Positions 18,266 to 27,514 of a stretch of DNA of 64,000 bases are shown here, one piece after another; the stretch's first letter is position 1; each line of letters starts with the position of its first letter. Made by a program: the position numbers and the translations under genes. The notes under the pieces are model-generated. The model worked only from the letters and a program-made list of their open reading frames with translations. It was not told where the DNA came from and did not search any database. The stretch covers positions 248,001-312,000 of the forward strand of contig NZ_VNIK02000001.1 of NCBI RefSeq assembly GCF_007785775.2, given 5' to 3'. The stretch is from Flagellimonas hadalis. GTDB lineage: Bacteria > Bacteroidota > Bacteroidia > Flavobacteriales > Flavobacteriaceae.

Positions 18266-19435
18266 ATGGACAAAGCAAAAAAAGGCATCAACACGGTTTG
18301 TACCCACGAAGGGGAGCTTGTGGACAGCCAGTTCAAGGGAGCGGTTTCTCCCTTGTATATGAGCACTTCCTATGAGTTCGAGGACGTGGATGTAAAACGG
18401 TATCCCAGATACTTCAACACCCCTAACCAGGAAGCACTGTGCAATAAACTGGCGGCATTGGAACATGCAGAGGCCGCATTGATATTCGGAAGTGGCATGG
18501 CCGCTATAAGCACGGCCTTGATGACCTTCTTGAAAGCGGGGGACCATATTGTTTTGCAGCAGACCATATACGGGGGCACATATCACTTTGCCGTGACCCA
18601 GTTTGAAAAATTTGGAATCCAGTATTCTTTCACGGACGGATGGTCGGTAGCGGATTTTGAGAAAGAGATCAAACCGAACACTAAGGTGATCTACGTAGAA
18701 ACCCCATCCAACCCTTTGTTGACGATAACAGATATTGCCGGAGTGGCCCAATTGGCCCAAAAACATGGTATCCTTTCCATGATAGACAACACTTTTGCCA
18801 GCCCCATCAACCAAACTCCCATCGATTTTGGGATTGATGTGGTGCTGCACAGTGCTACAAAATATATGGGAGGGCATTCCGATATCTGCGCAGGCGTGGT
18901 CGCGGCTTCCAAAGAACACATGGACAAGGTGTTCCAGACCGCCATTTGTTTTGGGGGAAGTTTGAGTGATTATACGGTGTGGTTGCTGGAACGCAGCATC
19001 AAGACCATGGCCATACGGGTGAAGGCCCAAAATGACAACGCCATGCAGATGGCACTGTACCTGAAAAAAAACAAGGATGTGGAAAACGTCTATTACCCAG
19101 GGTTGGAAGACCATCCGGACTATGCATTGGCCAAAACACAGATGCACGGATTTGGGGGGATGCTCTCTTTTGAAATGGATTCAAATATAGATGTATCCTT
19201 GTTCTTCAAACAGTTGAAACTCATCAAACCATCGATGAGTCTTGCTGGGATTGAAAGTACTTTGGTCTCCCCGGTGATGACCTCGCATGCGCTCATGAGT
19301 CCGGAGGACAGGGAAAAGCAGGGAATCAAAGATTCGCTGATCCGTCTGTCATTGGGCATAGAAGAAATAGAAGATTTAACAGCAGATATTGAACACGCCA
19401 TTGCCAAAGTAAAATCAATGACCGTGACCGCATAA
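18266..19435 (+). CDS. Trans-sulfuration PLP enzyme (cystathionine gamma-synthase / methionine gamma-lyase family)
   Basis: A 389-residue Cys/Met-metabolism PLP enzyme. Lys199 in LHSATKYMGGHSD is the cofactor Schiff-base lysine; GSGMAAISTALM binds the phosphate, YVETPSNPLL and IDNTFASPINQTP are family motifs, and SLAGIESTLVSPVMTSHALM is the C-terminal signature. Synthase, gamma-lyase and beta-lyase members cannot be told apart reliably by eye. It is followed after 5 bp by bshB1, which makes a bacillithiol precursor; because bacillithiol needs cysteine, a role in cysteine or homocysteine supply is plausible (inference). Confidence 0.92.
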   Translation: MDKAKKGINTVCTHEGELVDSQFKGAVSPLYMSTSYEFEDVDVKRYPRYFNTPNQEALCNKLAALEHAEAALIFGSGMAAISTALMTFLKAGDHIVLQQTIYGGTYHFAVTQFEKFGIQYSFTDGWSVADFEKEIKPNTKVIYVETPSNPLLTITDIAGVAQLAQKHGILSMIDNTFASPINQTPIDFGIDVVLHSATKYMGGHSDICAGVVAASKEHMDKVFQTAICFGGSLSDYTVWLLERSIKTMAIRVKAQNDNAMQMALYLKKNKDVENVYYPGLEDHPDYALAKTQMHGFGGMLSFEMDSNIDVSLFFKQLKLIKPSMSLAGIESTLVSPVMTSHALMSPEDREKQGIKDSLIRLSLGIEEIEDLTADIEHAIAKVKSMTVTA

Positions 19436-19440
19436 AAAGT

Positions 19441-20163
19441 ATGAAATTAGACATTTTAGTATTTGGAGCACATCCCGATGATGCCGAACTGGGCGCTGGG
19501 GCCACCATAGCCAAGGAAGTTTCCAAAGGAAAAAAAGTAGGGGTCGTCGACTTGACCCGCGGAGAACTCGGCACACGGGGCACGGCGGAAATCAGGGATC
19601 AAGAAGCAACCAAAGCAGCAAATATATTGGGTCTGTCCGTTCGGGAGAATATGGAATTTGCGGATGGATTTTTCACCAATGACAAAGAGCACCAGTTGGA
19701 GCTGATCAAGGTCATCCGAAAGTATAGGCCAGAAATCGTGCTGTGCAATGCGGTGGACGATAGACACATCGATCATGCGAGGGGAAGCAAATTGGTGAGC
19801 GACGCTTGTTTTTTGAGCGGACTCGTTAAAATTGACACCAAGATGGACGGGGACGATGAATGGCAGGCACCATGGCGACCCAAGGTAGTGTACCGTTACA
19901 TCCAATGGAAAAATTTGGAACCCGATTTTGTGGTGGATGTCTCAGGGTTTATCGACAAAAAGACCGAAGCCATCATGGCGTACAGTTCCCAGTTCTACGA
20001 CCCAAAAAGCAAAGAGCCTGAAACTCCGATCAGCAGCAAAAATTTCACCGATAGTGTGATCTATCGAGCCAGGGATTTGGGTAGAATAGTGGGTGTGGAA
20101 TATGCCGAAGGCTTTACCGTGGAGCGATATGTTGCGGTAGACAATTTGGGAGACCTTATCTGA
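19441..20163 (+). CDS. bshB1: Bacillithiol biosynthesis deacetylase BshB1
   Basis: A 240-residue PIG-L family enzyme that deacetylates GlcNAc-malate to GlcN-malate, the second step of bacillithiol synthesis. Visible motifs: LVFGAHPDDAELGAGATIAK (zinc site), DLTRGELGTRGTAEIRDQEA, the DDRHIDHARGSKLV histidines and the late ISSKNFTDSVIYRARDLGRI, all characteristic of BshB1 rather than general LmbE proteins. bshA and bshC are not in the window. Its TGA abuts the TGA of the convergent kinase gene (shared palindrome TGATCA), leaving no room for a terminator. Confidence 0.93.
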   Translation: MKLDILVFGAHPDDAELGAGATIAKEVSKGKKVGVVDLTRGELGTRGTAEIRDQEATKAANILGLSVRENMEFADGFFTNDKEHQLELIKVIRKYRPEIVLCNAVDDRHIDHARGSKLVSDACFLSGLVKIDTKMDGDDEWQAPWRPKVVYRYIQWKNLEPDFVVDVSGFIDKKTEAIMAYSSQFYDPKSKEPETPISSKNFTDSVIYRARDLGRIVGVEYAEGFTVERYVAVDNLGDLI

Positions 20164-22254
20164 TCAACTCGCTTTCTGGTACCTTTTTTCGGCCTTTGGT
20201 AAAGTAAAGTAAAAGGTGGTTCCTTTGCGAAGCATACTTTCCACCCAAATGGAGCCTTTGTTCTTCAACACCATTTCCTTGCATAGGGACAACCCAAGAC
20301 CGGTTCCCTTTTCGTTATTGGTGCCATAGGTGGTAATGTTCGTATAATCCTCAAAAACCTTTCGTTGCATTTCCTTGTTCATACCAATCCCAGTATCGCG
20401 TATCGAAATTTGCCAGGCATTGGGTTTCTCTTCCGCCTCTATGGTGATCAAACCGTCATTGGGGGTAAATTTGATGGCATTGCTGAGCAGGTTCCTTACC
20501 ACAATATCAACTTGGTTCTGGTCTGCCCAAATTTGTGGATTATCAGGTAGTTGGTTGATGATTTTGATGGACTTGCTCTTGGCCAGTTCGGACAACAATC
20601 GGATATTGCTCACCACTATTTTCTCCAAAGAAATCCTTTTAGGTCTTGTCACCGCTCCGTTGAGCTGATTTTGCCCCCAGGACAATAAGTTATTGAGGGT
20701 AAATGAAATGTTCTCGACATCGCTCTTGAGCTTGGGGATGAAGGAAATGAATTCGTCTTTTCCTATTTCACCTTCCATGAACAGTTTGAGCAATTCCTGC
20801 AAAGCCCCAATAGGTCCTCTAAGATCATGCCCGATGATGGAGAACAGTTTGGTCTTGGTCCTGTTGATCTCGTTCAGCTCCGACTCACGTTCAATGACAG
20901 CTATGGATTTTTCCTTCAGTTCCTTGTTCAGTTTTTTCTGGATTTTTTCACTACGCCGTACCACCAAGATGATAATGCTCAGGATGAGCAGCACGATCAC
21001 GGAAAAGTAAATGTAGTTCCGTTGCTTTGCCAATGCGACTTGATTGGACTCGATGAGTTCCTTTTTTTCCTGCTCATATTGCAATTTGGTCTCCAATAAG
21101 GACAAACTTTGTTTGTTCTTGTCCCGGAACAAGGAATCCGAAAGGGACTTGAAGATTTCCAGATATTCCAACGCAGCGGTGTTGTTTTCCTTTTTCTTGT
21201 GGAGTTTGTACAAGGTCTCCGAACAATCGATTTGCCCTTGTAGTGATTTTATTTTTTTGGAGAGTTCCAGTCCTTCTTGCGCATGTAGGAACGAAAGACT
21301 GTCCTTTTCCAGACCAAGGTACACTTTGGCCATGCCGTTCATCAATTGGATCTTTATCCGATCGTCCTCGATCTGGTGTTTGAAGAGCATATTGCTTTGG
21401 TCGAACCAATAAAGGGCCCATTGATATTTTTCCTGCTCAAGGTATATGTTTCCCTTTACTTCGTAGGCATAGGCAAGCCAGTCGTATATCTTGTTTTTTT
21501 CAAAAGTGATGATGCTCCTGTTGATGTTGAACATGGCATGCTTGAAATCTTTGGCATCCATATATAAGGAAGCCATATTGCTCTGTGTCTCCGCATCGAT
21601 GACCTCGTTCCCTAGTTTTCTGTTGATTTTTTGAACGGTATCATAGAACATCAGGGCATTTTTAAAGTCCTTTTGTTCGGCATAGAGGCCGGCTATGTTC
21701 TCATTCAATATGGAAAGCATTTTTTGGTCATCGATTTTTTTGGCAAGGTCGATGCCTTTCAGGTTCAGGTTGAGTGCGTCTGCATAATTGCCCTCAAAAC
21801 TATAGTTTTGTGCCAAGGTGTTGATGATGGAGATCTCGCAACGGATATCGTCCAGTTCTTGTGCCAAATGAAGGGCTTCCTCGAAAAGGGGCATGGATTT
21901 TTTCCTGTCACCCTTATCGTAATAATAATTGCCCAACGCATCCAATCCCTTTACTTTGCCATAGCCATAATCAATGGCCTCACTATATTCAAGGGCCCTT
22001 TCCGCTATGGAATATAAACTGTCACCATCCAGATATCTGTAGGAAAATGCAAGCCTGATCAACAAATTGATATGGGTTGTGTCCTTTGGATTGAACCGAT
22101 TGGTGGATTCCAGTCGCTGCAACTTAAAGGCCAAGCTATCATTTTTGCTGGTCTGCGCGGAGAGAGATAGGGACAAAAGGAAAAAATAGGTAAAGACCGT
22201 TGCCCCCGCAAGCAGGTTCTTGTAGTTGGATATAGAGGTTTTTTTGGACAGCAA
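20164..22254 (-). CDS. TPR-domain sensor histidine kinase, non-ATG start
   Basis: A 696-residue membrane kinase. After a signal-like N-terminus (KNLLAGATVFTYFFLLSLSL, then SAQ) come about 350 residues of TPR repeats, a membrane helix (NYIYFSVIVLLILSIIILVV), a coiled segment and the kinase core: phospho-acceptor His476 in IIGHDLRGPIGALQEL, N-box NLLSNAIKFTP, DTGIGMNKE and KGTGLGLSLCKEM. There is no ATG before the signal sequence. An in-frame TAG sits at 22266-22264, so the start must be one of the few following codons; TTG at 22254 is most likely. No receiver domain and no regulator gene are adjacent. The stimulus is unknown. Confidence 0.9.
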   Translation of the reverse strand: MLSKKTSISNYKNLLAGATVFTYFFLLSLSLSAQTSKNDSLAFKLQRLESTNRFNPKDTTHINLLIRLAFSYRYLDGDSLYSIAERALEYSEAIDYGYGKVKGLDALGNYYYDKGDRKKSMPLFEEALHLAQELDDIRCEISIINTLAQNYSFEGNYADALNLNLKGIDLAKKIDDQKMLSILNENIAGLYAEQKDFKNALMFYDTVQKINRKLGNEVIDAETQSNMASLYMDAKDFKHAMFNINRSIITFEKNKIYDWLAYAYEVKGNIYLEQEKYQWALYWFDQSNMLFKHQIEDDRIKIQLMNGMAKVYLGLEKDSLSFLHAQEGLELSKKIKSLQGQIDCSETLYKLHKKKENNTAALEYLEIFKSLSDSLFRDKNKQSLSLLETKLQYEQEKKELIESNQVALAKQRNYIYFSVIVLLILSIIILVVRRSEKIQKKLNKELKEKSIAVIERESELNEINRTKTKLFSIIGHDLRGPIGALQELLKLFMEGEIGKDEFISFIPKLKSDVENISFTLNNLLSWGQNQLNGAVTRPKRISLEKIVVSNIRLLSELAKSKSIKIINQLPDNPQIWADQNQVDIVVRNLLSNAIKFTPNDGLITIEAEEKPNAWQISIRDTGIGMNKEMQRKVFEDYTNITTYGTNNEKGTGLGLSLCKEMVLKNKGSIWVESMLRKGTTFYFTLPKAEKRYQKAS

Positions 22255-22473
22255 AGACGATATCTATTTAGGTGCTAAAATAATTTTAGGCCAGTTTTTT
22301 GGAAATTAAATGTTGTGAAACGCCAAAAAAAGTGTGTTTGGTCCAAATAAAGATGTATTTCATCGATGATTTGTACTAAACACCAAAACAGGTGTTGGAT
22401 TTTTATTCGGGACAATGGACAGGAAGAAAGCCTCTTATAAATTTTTACAGTTGTAATCCTCAAAATATTTTGG

Positions 22474-22500
22474 TTGAATCAATACAAAAAAGTATTTTTG
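22474..22500 (+). promoter_or_regulatory. Promoter of tRNA-His
   Basis: TTG at 22474-22476 and TATTTTTG at 22493-22500 (exact TAnnTTTG, 16-bp spacer; an alternative TTG at 22470-22472 gives 20 bp). The tRNA begins 15 bp later. The rest of the gap from 22255 holds one weak hairpin (AACACC/GGTGTT at 22379-22396) and nothing else I can support. Confidence 0.6.
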
Positions 22501-22514
22501 CATCCGCTTTAAAT

Positions 22515-22589
22515 GGTGGTTGTAGCTCAGTTGGTTAGAGCGCTGGATTGTGGTTCCAGAGGTCGCCGGTTCGAGCCCGGTCTTCCACC
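22515..22589 (+). tRNA. tRNA-His (anticodon GTG)
   Basis: Cloverleaf read by eye: G-1 at 22515, D-arm GCTC...GAGC, anticodon stem CTGGA/TCCAG around loop TTGTGGT (GTG at 22550-22552), T-arm GCCGG-TTCGAGC-CCGGT, and discriminator C73 at 22589. G-1 and C73 are the identity elements of tRNA-His. CCA is not encoded. The acceptor stem as I fold it has two adjacent U-U mismatches (5:68 and 6:67). The gene has its own promoter and terminator. Confidence 0.93.
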
Positions 22590-22600
22590 CAAGCATTGAC

Positions 22601-22632
22601 AAATCCCAAGCCGAAAGGTTTGGGATTTTTTT
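22601..22632 (+). terminator. Terminator after tRNA-His
   Basis: A 12-bp stem (AAATCCCAAGCC / GGTTTGGGATTT, one G-T pair) closed by a GAAA tetraloop and running into a T-tract. It insulates the tRNA from the surface-protein operon; the following 163 bp have no gene and no convincing promoter. Confidence 0.9.
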
Positions 22633-22795
22633 GTTTTCTACATTTCCTTTTTTCAAAGCGTCCATCCAGAATACTCATCCATCAATTCAAAAGGGGCATT
22701 CGTCAATTCTGTCACCCATGGCTTGTCTGTTTGCCTTACTTTCCCTCCCAACCTCTACATTTTTTATTTCATCACTTTAAAAGAAGTTGGAATTT

Positions 22796-25700
22796 ATGGG
22801 AAAAAGAGTGTTGTGGCTGTGTTTGGTCGGACTCATTTTACATCAATCGGTCTTGGCCAAAAACGGTACGGAAAAGGATTCATTATCCACTGAACAACCT
22901 AGCACGGAACAAAAAAGTATCATGAGGCACTTCAAAGGATTGGCCAATGATTTCTCGAATGTTCATTTCCCCCAAACACTTCAAAGCGAGTTTGATGATT
23001 CTTATTTCCAGCAAAACTTCTCACTGGATACTACCACGACCCAGATTGTCCAAACTGCAAGGTCGGTCTTCGAAGAGCTGGATTTTAACCAAAACTATGT
23101 GAACCTGATTGCACCGAATGACATGGTCACCCTTCCCATCGGGGTCAAGAAGGAAATCGGGACCATTACATATACGCTGGCAATCAGCAAGGCCAAAATT
23201 TTTCCGGAACACATGGAAGTCACAGCCTTTGTCCATATCGGTATTCCACAATCCGGTTCAAATGGCGAACCTATTGAACTTTTTTTTGGTGCGGAGGGAA
23301 TCAAGATTTCCCATAAGGGAGGCATCTATGGCGATGCCAATTTGGTGCTATTGGGGGACATTGGCATTCCCATCAACGGTGGAAATGGCCTTGTTGCCCT
23401 TCGTGGAGGTTTCGATATGGGGTCGGGAAATGTTGACAATCTTACCTATGTTACCATTGACTGTGGAGGGTTTAAGGAATTGGGCATCACTGCCGACTTG
23501 ATGTTTCCGAGAAGCATGTTGGAGCCGGTGGATTCCAATTATAAAGTGATCCAAGATGAAAATGTAAAGGTTGAAGGACATTTCCAGACCATTGTCAGTG
23601 ATTGGAACGATATCCTTGTGGAAGTGGATCTCCCAACGTTTCAGTTGACCAAACAGGGGAGTGCCGATGGCACAGGGAAAGCGGGTTTGGTCTTTGAACT
23701 GAATAAGGCTGTTTTCGATTTCAGCGACCTAAGGAATTCCCCCAATGTTAGATTTCCTGAAGGCTATCAGCAGTATTTGATTCCCGGAAATGAAAAATTG
23801 TGGCGGGGGGTCTATGTGGATGCCTTCACGGTCGTCTTGCCAGAACAGTTCAACAAAAGAAGTGGAGGGGAACGTGTTCAATTTCAGGCTTCCCATTTAC
23901 TGGTGGATGGAATGGGTGTTTCGGGAAATTTCTCCGTGGACAACATTTTGCCGCTCCATGAGGGCAATGCATCCAATTGGCAATTTTCCGTAGATCATAT
24001 TGAGGCTGAATTCGTGACGAGCAACCTGATAGGGGCCGGCTTCTATGGAAACATCGTACTTCCCGTTTCCAAAGAGGTGACAGCCACAGAACTATCTAAT
24101 GAAAATGCAGAAACCCTACGACGGAGAACGCTGGCGTATCAAGCCATTATAGACCCTGTCAACAATGAGTATATCTTATCGGCTTCGGCCAATGAAGCTA
24201 TATCGTTCAATGTGTTCAAGGCAACCGCCACACTCACGGAGAATTCTTATGTGGAACTCAAAGTCAAGGAAAAAAAGTTCAGGCCCAAAGCAGTTTTGCA
24301 TGGAAGCCTCGAAATACGCGGAGACAATTCCGAATCGGAAATCGATAATCCGCTGATCAATTTTAAAGGAATCACCTTTCAAAACCTTCAATTGCAAACG
24401 GAAAGTCCTTATTTCCAAGTAGATTATCTAGGGTATAATGGAGAAGTAAAGTTTGCCGACTTCCCGGTGACCCTTTCACAAATTGGGTTTACTTCCAACG
24501 GTTCCATGGCAGCGCTCTCCTTCAACCTCGATGTGAACATGATGGAAAAAGGGTTTGCTGGAAACACCACCCTTTCCATTGTGGGAGGATTTAATGAGGA
24601 TGTGGGATTGCATCGTTGGCGCTTCCAAAAAATCGAACTCGATCAAATCTATCTGGAAGCCGATTTGGGAACCATCCAGATCAGTGGTATGGTGGACATT
24701 AAAAGGGACGACCCCGTTTACGGAAATGGATTTTATGGGGAGTTGGGGGCTACTTTCAATGGGATTGCCGTGGACGCCTCGGCATGGTTTGGAAGAAAAG
24801 ATTTTAGGTACTGGTTCGTGGATACGTATGTGGATTTATCCAATTCTTTGACCCCCTCTTATATTGGTCCGGCAAAAGTAAATGGAATAGGCGGTGGTGC
24901 ATATTACAAAATGTCCAAAAAACCAGGCACCTATTCTGCAATGATTCCTTCAGGACAGTCCTATGTGCCAAACCACAACAATGGACTAGGTTTCAGGGCT
25001 CTTCTTGGTTTTGCACTCACCAATGAGAAGGCGTTCAACGGAAAGGTGGGCTTTGAAATGGATTTCAATGACCACTATGGATTGAACCGTGTGATGTTCT
25101 TTGGTGAAGGCCATATTGTCAAAGCGTTGGATTTTGAGTTTGGCGACAAGTTCAAGCAAAAGTTGAAGGGGATGGAAGAGCAAATCAATTCTTTTGGTGA
25201 GAACAATCCCACGATGGAACGTTTGAAGGAAACCAACTTGGTGGATTACAGTAAAGTGAGTTTCCCACAGGATGGATTGACCTTTGATGTGGGCATCGAT
25301 GCCCATTTTGCCATGGAAATGGATTTTCAGCACAAGACCTTTCATGCCGAGTTGGAAATTTACGTGAACACCCCTGGAGGCTTTTTTCAGGGAGTTGGTC
25401 CCAAAGGAAGGGCTGGATGGGCCGTTTTTCACATTGAACCGGATGAATGGTATCTCCATATAGGCACGCCCGAAGATCGTATTGGTCTAAAACTAGGGTT
25501 GGGCAGCTTCAATCTAAAAAGTACTTCTTATTTGATGATCGGGGACAATATTCCTGGAAGTCCGCCACCACCTTCCATTGTTGCTGAAATATTGGGGGTT
25601 GAGTTGTCGAGTTTGGACTATATGCGTGACCTGAATGCCCTTGAAAGTGGAATGGGCTTTGCCTTTGGCTCCGATTTCAGTATCGATACAGGAGATATGA

Positions 25701-27514
25701 CCTTTTTGATATTCTATGCCCGTTTTCAAGCTGGATTGGGCTTTGACATCATGATAAAGGATTATGGGGAAACGGCCTGTAAGGGAAGTGGACAGATCGG
25801 TATTGATGGTTGGTATGCAAATGGTCAAGCCTATGCCTACTTGCAAGGGGGACTAGGCATCAACATCAAACTGTTTTTTGTACGGAAAAAAATACCCATC
25901 ATCAAAGCAGGTGCTGCGGTATTGTTACAGGCAAAGCTGCCAAATCCAGCTTGGTTCAAGGGATATTTGGGGGGGCATTTCAATCTTTTGGGCGGATTGG
26001 TCAAGGGCAGGTTCCGTTTCAAGATAGAGTTAGGCGAGGAATGTGAAGTCATTGGGGGCGCACCATTGGGTGGGTTGAAGGTCATTTCCGATGTGACCCC
26101 ACGAAACGGGTCCGGAGAAATGGATGTCTTTACCGTTCCCCAGGCCGCTTTCAATATGCGTGTCAACCACCCCTTTGAACTGGAGGATGATGAAGGAGTG
26201 AAAACGTATCGCATTCTTTTGGATGAATATAGTGTTACAAAAGACGGCAATGCCATCACTGGGGAACTGAAATGGAACGAAAACAATGATCTGGCCAACT
26301 TTGTGTCCCACGATATTTTACCTCCCCATTCTCCCATCCATGTCAAAGTAGCTGTAAGTTTTCAAGAATGGCGGGGTGGTAGGTGGATTACCCTGACAGA
26401 AGGCGGCAAACCGGCCAAGGAAATCGAGGAGCGCAATTTTACCACAGGCGAGGCTCCGGATTATATTCCACTTACCAATATTGTGTATTGCTACCCCGTA
26501 ATCGATCAGCAGTATTTCTATCAAAATGAAAGAAGGTCAGGATATGTGAAATTGGAGAGAGGGCAACCTTATCTGTTCGCACCGGAAACCGATTGGGTAC
26601 AATATACGAGCTTCATCACGGAAACAGGGGAAGTACAAACTAATGGTGTGTCGTACAACCAAGCAGAAAAGATGGTTCGGTTTGATTTCCCATCGCTAAA
26701 GAACCAAAAAGCCTACACTTTTCAGCTACTGAGCAGTTCAACTGAAGAGGCTACGGCAGGAAGCACCAGCGAAAATTACGCTGCCCAAGACACGGGCCAA
26801 GAAGGAAACTCCGTAGAGGTCAGGAATAGGGAAATAACAACAACGGCACAAATAGCGGCAGAGACCGAAGTCTTGGTATATGACTTTTCCACAAGCCAAT
26901 ACAACACCTTCAAGGAAAAGATATCGGACAAAAGAGCGGACAAGTATTTATTGGACCCCATTTATTCCAATGTGCATGCATTGCAAGTGGATGTAATACC
27001 CTCTGAGCGTTTTGGAAAGGAGGAACTATTGGGGGATAAATACACAGCCGATTTGCCGATGATTACCAGAGAGGCGGTTCTGAGTGACAGCTATTTCCAA
27101 GAGGTCATCGATCCCCTCATTTATGAAGGATATCCCTTGGAATCCCGCTTCACTGTCGATAGGGATGTAATGGAGCTTGGCCTGCCCCCAAAAAAGGGAG
27201 TGGATATCATGACATGGTACATCTCTTATCTGGAGTCCAATCCCAATTATTCCTTGTTGGATAAAAGAGTTCCCTATCGCTATAATTTACCTTTTTACTA
27301 CAAACAGGATTTCATCGACATTCAATACAAAGTGGTCAATGAATACCTGCATGAACCTGACAAATTCCAATCACAGATCAGCAGGTACAATTACATTATA
27401 AATGGAACAATGCCGCCCATCCGCACAGGGGATTACAAAGTAATGTTCCAATATATGCTTCCTGGAAATATTCCCGGGACCTCCCAAATCTTCATGTATA
27501 ACAACCCTTATTAA
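22796..27514 (+). CDS. Very large secreted beta-rich protein, unknown family
   Basis: A 1572-residue protein that I do not recognise. The start is the ATG at 22796, giving signal peptide MGKRVLWLCLVGLILHQSVL before AKNGTEK; a TTG three codons earlier is in frame. After a short S/T/E/Q-rich stretch it is almost entirely alternating polar/hydrophobic beta-strand sequence rich in Gly (GGIYGDANLVLLGDIGIPIN; VTLSQIGFTSNGSMAALSFN; WYLHIGTPEDRIGLKLGLGS). About residues 980-1090 have hydrophobic glycine stretches (LQGGLGINIKLFFVRKKIPI; YLGGHFNLLGGLVKGRFRFK). The last 450 residues look like a separate globular or Ig-like region. There is no T9SS tail. It is first in a four-gene surface operon; its stop overlaps the next ATG (TAATG). 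A large structural or surface-associated role is inference. Confidence 0.85.
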   Translation: MGKRVLWLCLVGLILHQSVLAKNGTEKDSLSTEQPSTEQKSIMRHFKGLANDFSNVHFPQTLQSEFDDSYFQQNFSLDTTTTQIVQTARSVFEELDFNQNYVNLIAPNDMVTLPIGVKKEIGTITYTLAISKAKIFPEHMEVTAFVHIGIPQSGSNGEPIELFFGAEGIKISHKGGIYGDANLVLLGDIGIPINGGNGLVALRGGFDMGSGNVDNLTYVTIDCGGFKELGITADLMFPRSMLEPVDSNYKVIQDENVKVEGHFQTIVSDWNDILVEVDLPTFQLTKQGSADGTGKAGLVFELNKAVFDFSDLRNSPNVRFPEGYQQYLIPGNEKLWRGVYVDAFTVVLPEQFNKRSGGERVQFQASHLLVDGMGVSGNFSVDNILPLHEGNASNWQFSVDHIEAEFVTSNLIGAGFYGNIVLPVSKEVTATELSNENAETLRRRTLAYQAIIDPVNNEYILSASANEAISFNVFKATATLTENSYVELKVKEKKFRPKAVLHGSLEIRGDNSESEIDNPLINFKGITFQNLQLQTESPYFQVDYLGYNGEVKFADFPVTLSQIGFTSNGSMAALSFNLDVNMMEKGFAGNTTLSIVGGFNEDVGLHRWRFQKIELDQIYLEADLGTIQISGMVDIKRDDPVYGNGFYGELGATFNGIAVDASAWFGRKDFRYWFVDTYVDLSNSLTPSYIGPAKVNGIGGGAYYKMSKKPGTYSAMIPSGQSYVPNHNNGLGFRALLGFALTNEKAFNGKVGFEMDFNDHYGLNRVMFFGEGHIVKALDFEFGDKFKQKLKGMEEQINSFGENNPTMERLKETNLVDYSKVSFPQDGLTFDVGIDAHFAMEMDFQHKTFHAELEIYVNTPGGFFQGVGPKGRAGWAVFHIEPDEWYLHIGTPEDRIGLKLGLGSFNLKSTSYLMIGDNIPGSPPPPSIVAEILGVELSSLDYMRDLNALESGMGFAFGSDFSIDTGDMTFLIFYARFQAGLGFDIMIKDYGETACKGSGQIGIDGWYANGQAYAYLQGGLGINIKLFFVRKKIPIIKAGAAVLLQAKLPNPAWFKGYLGGHFNLLGGLVKGRFRFKIELGEECEVIGGAPLGGLKVISDVTPRNGSGEMDVFTVPQAAFNMRVNHPFELEDDEGVKTYRILLDEYSVTKDGNAITGELKWNENNDLANFVSHDILPPHSPIHVKVAVSFQEWRGGRWITLTEGGKPAKEIEERNFTTGEAPDYIPLTNIVYCYPVIDQQYFYQNERRSGYVKLERGQPYLFAPETDWVQYTSFITETGEVQTNGVSYNQAEKMVRFDFPSLKNQKAYTFQLLSSSTEEATAGSTSENYAAQDTGQEGNSVEVRNREITTTAQIAAETEVLVYDFSTSQYNTFKEKISDKRADKYLLDPIYSNVHALQVDVIPSERFGKEELLGDKYTADLPMITREAVLSDSYFQEVIDPLIYEGYPLESRFTVDRDVMELGLPPKKGVDIMTWYISYLESNPNYSLLDKRVPYRYNLPFYYKQDFIDIQYKVVNEYLHEPDKFQSQISRYNYIINGTMPPIRTGDYKVMFQYMLPGNIPGTSQIFMYNNPY

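Noticed and set aside
18167..19147. 326-codon minus-strand frame opposite the trans-sulfuration gene
   Set aside because: It lies antisense to a well-conserved PLP enzyme; the His/Phe/Cys-rich translation is typical of a shadow frame.
22379..22396. AACACC/GGTGTT hairpin as a terminator
   Set aside because: Short stem with an A-rich loop, no plus-strand gene upstream to terminate, and only a weak T-run.
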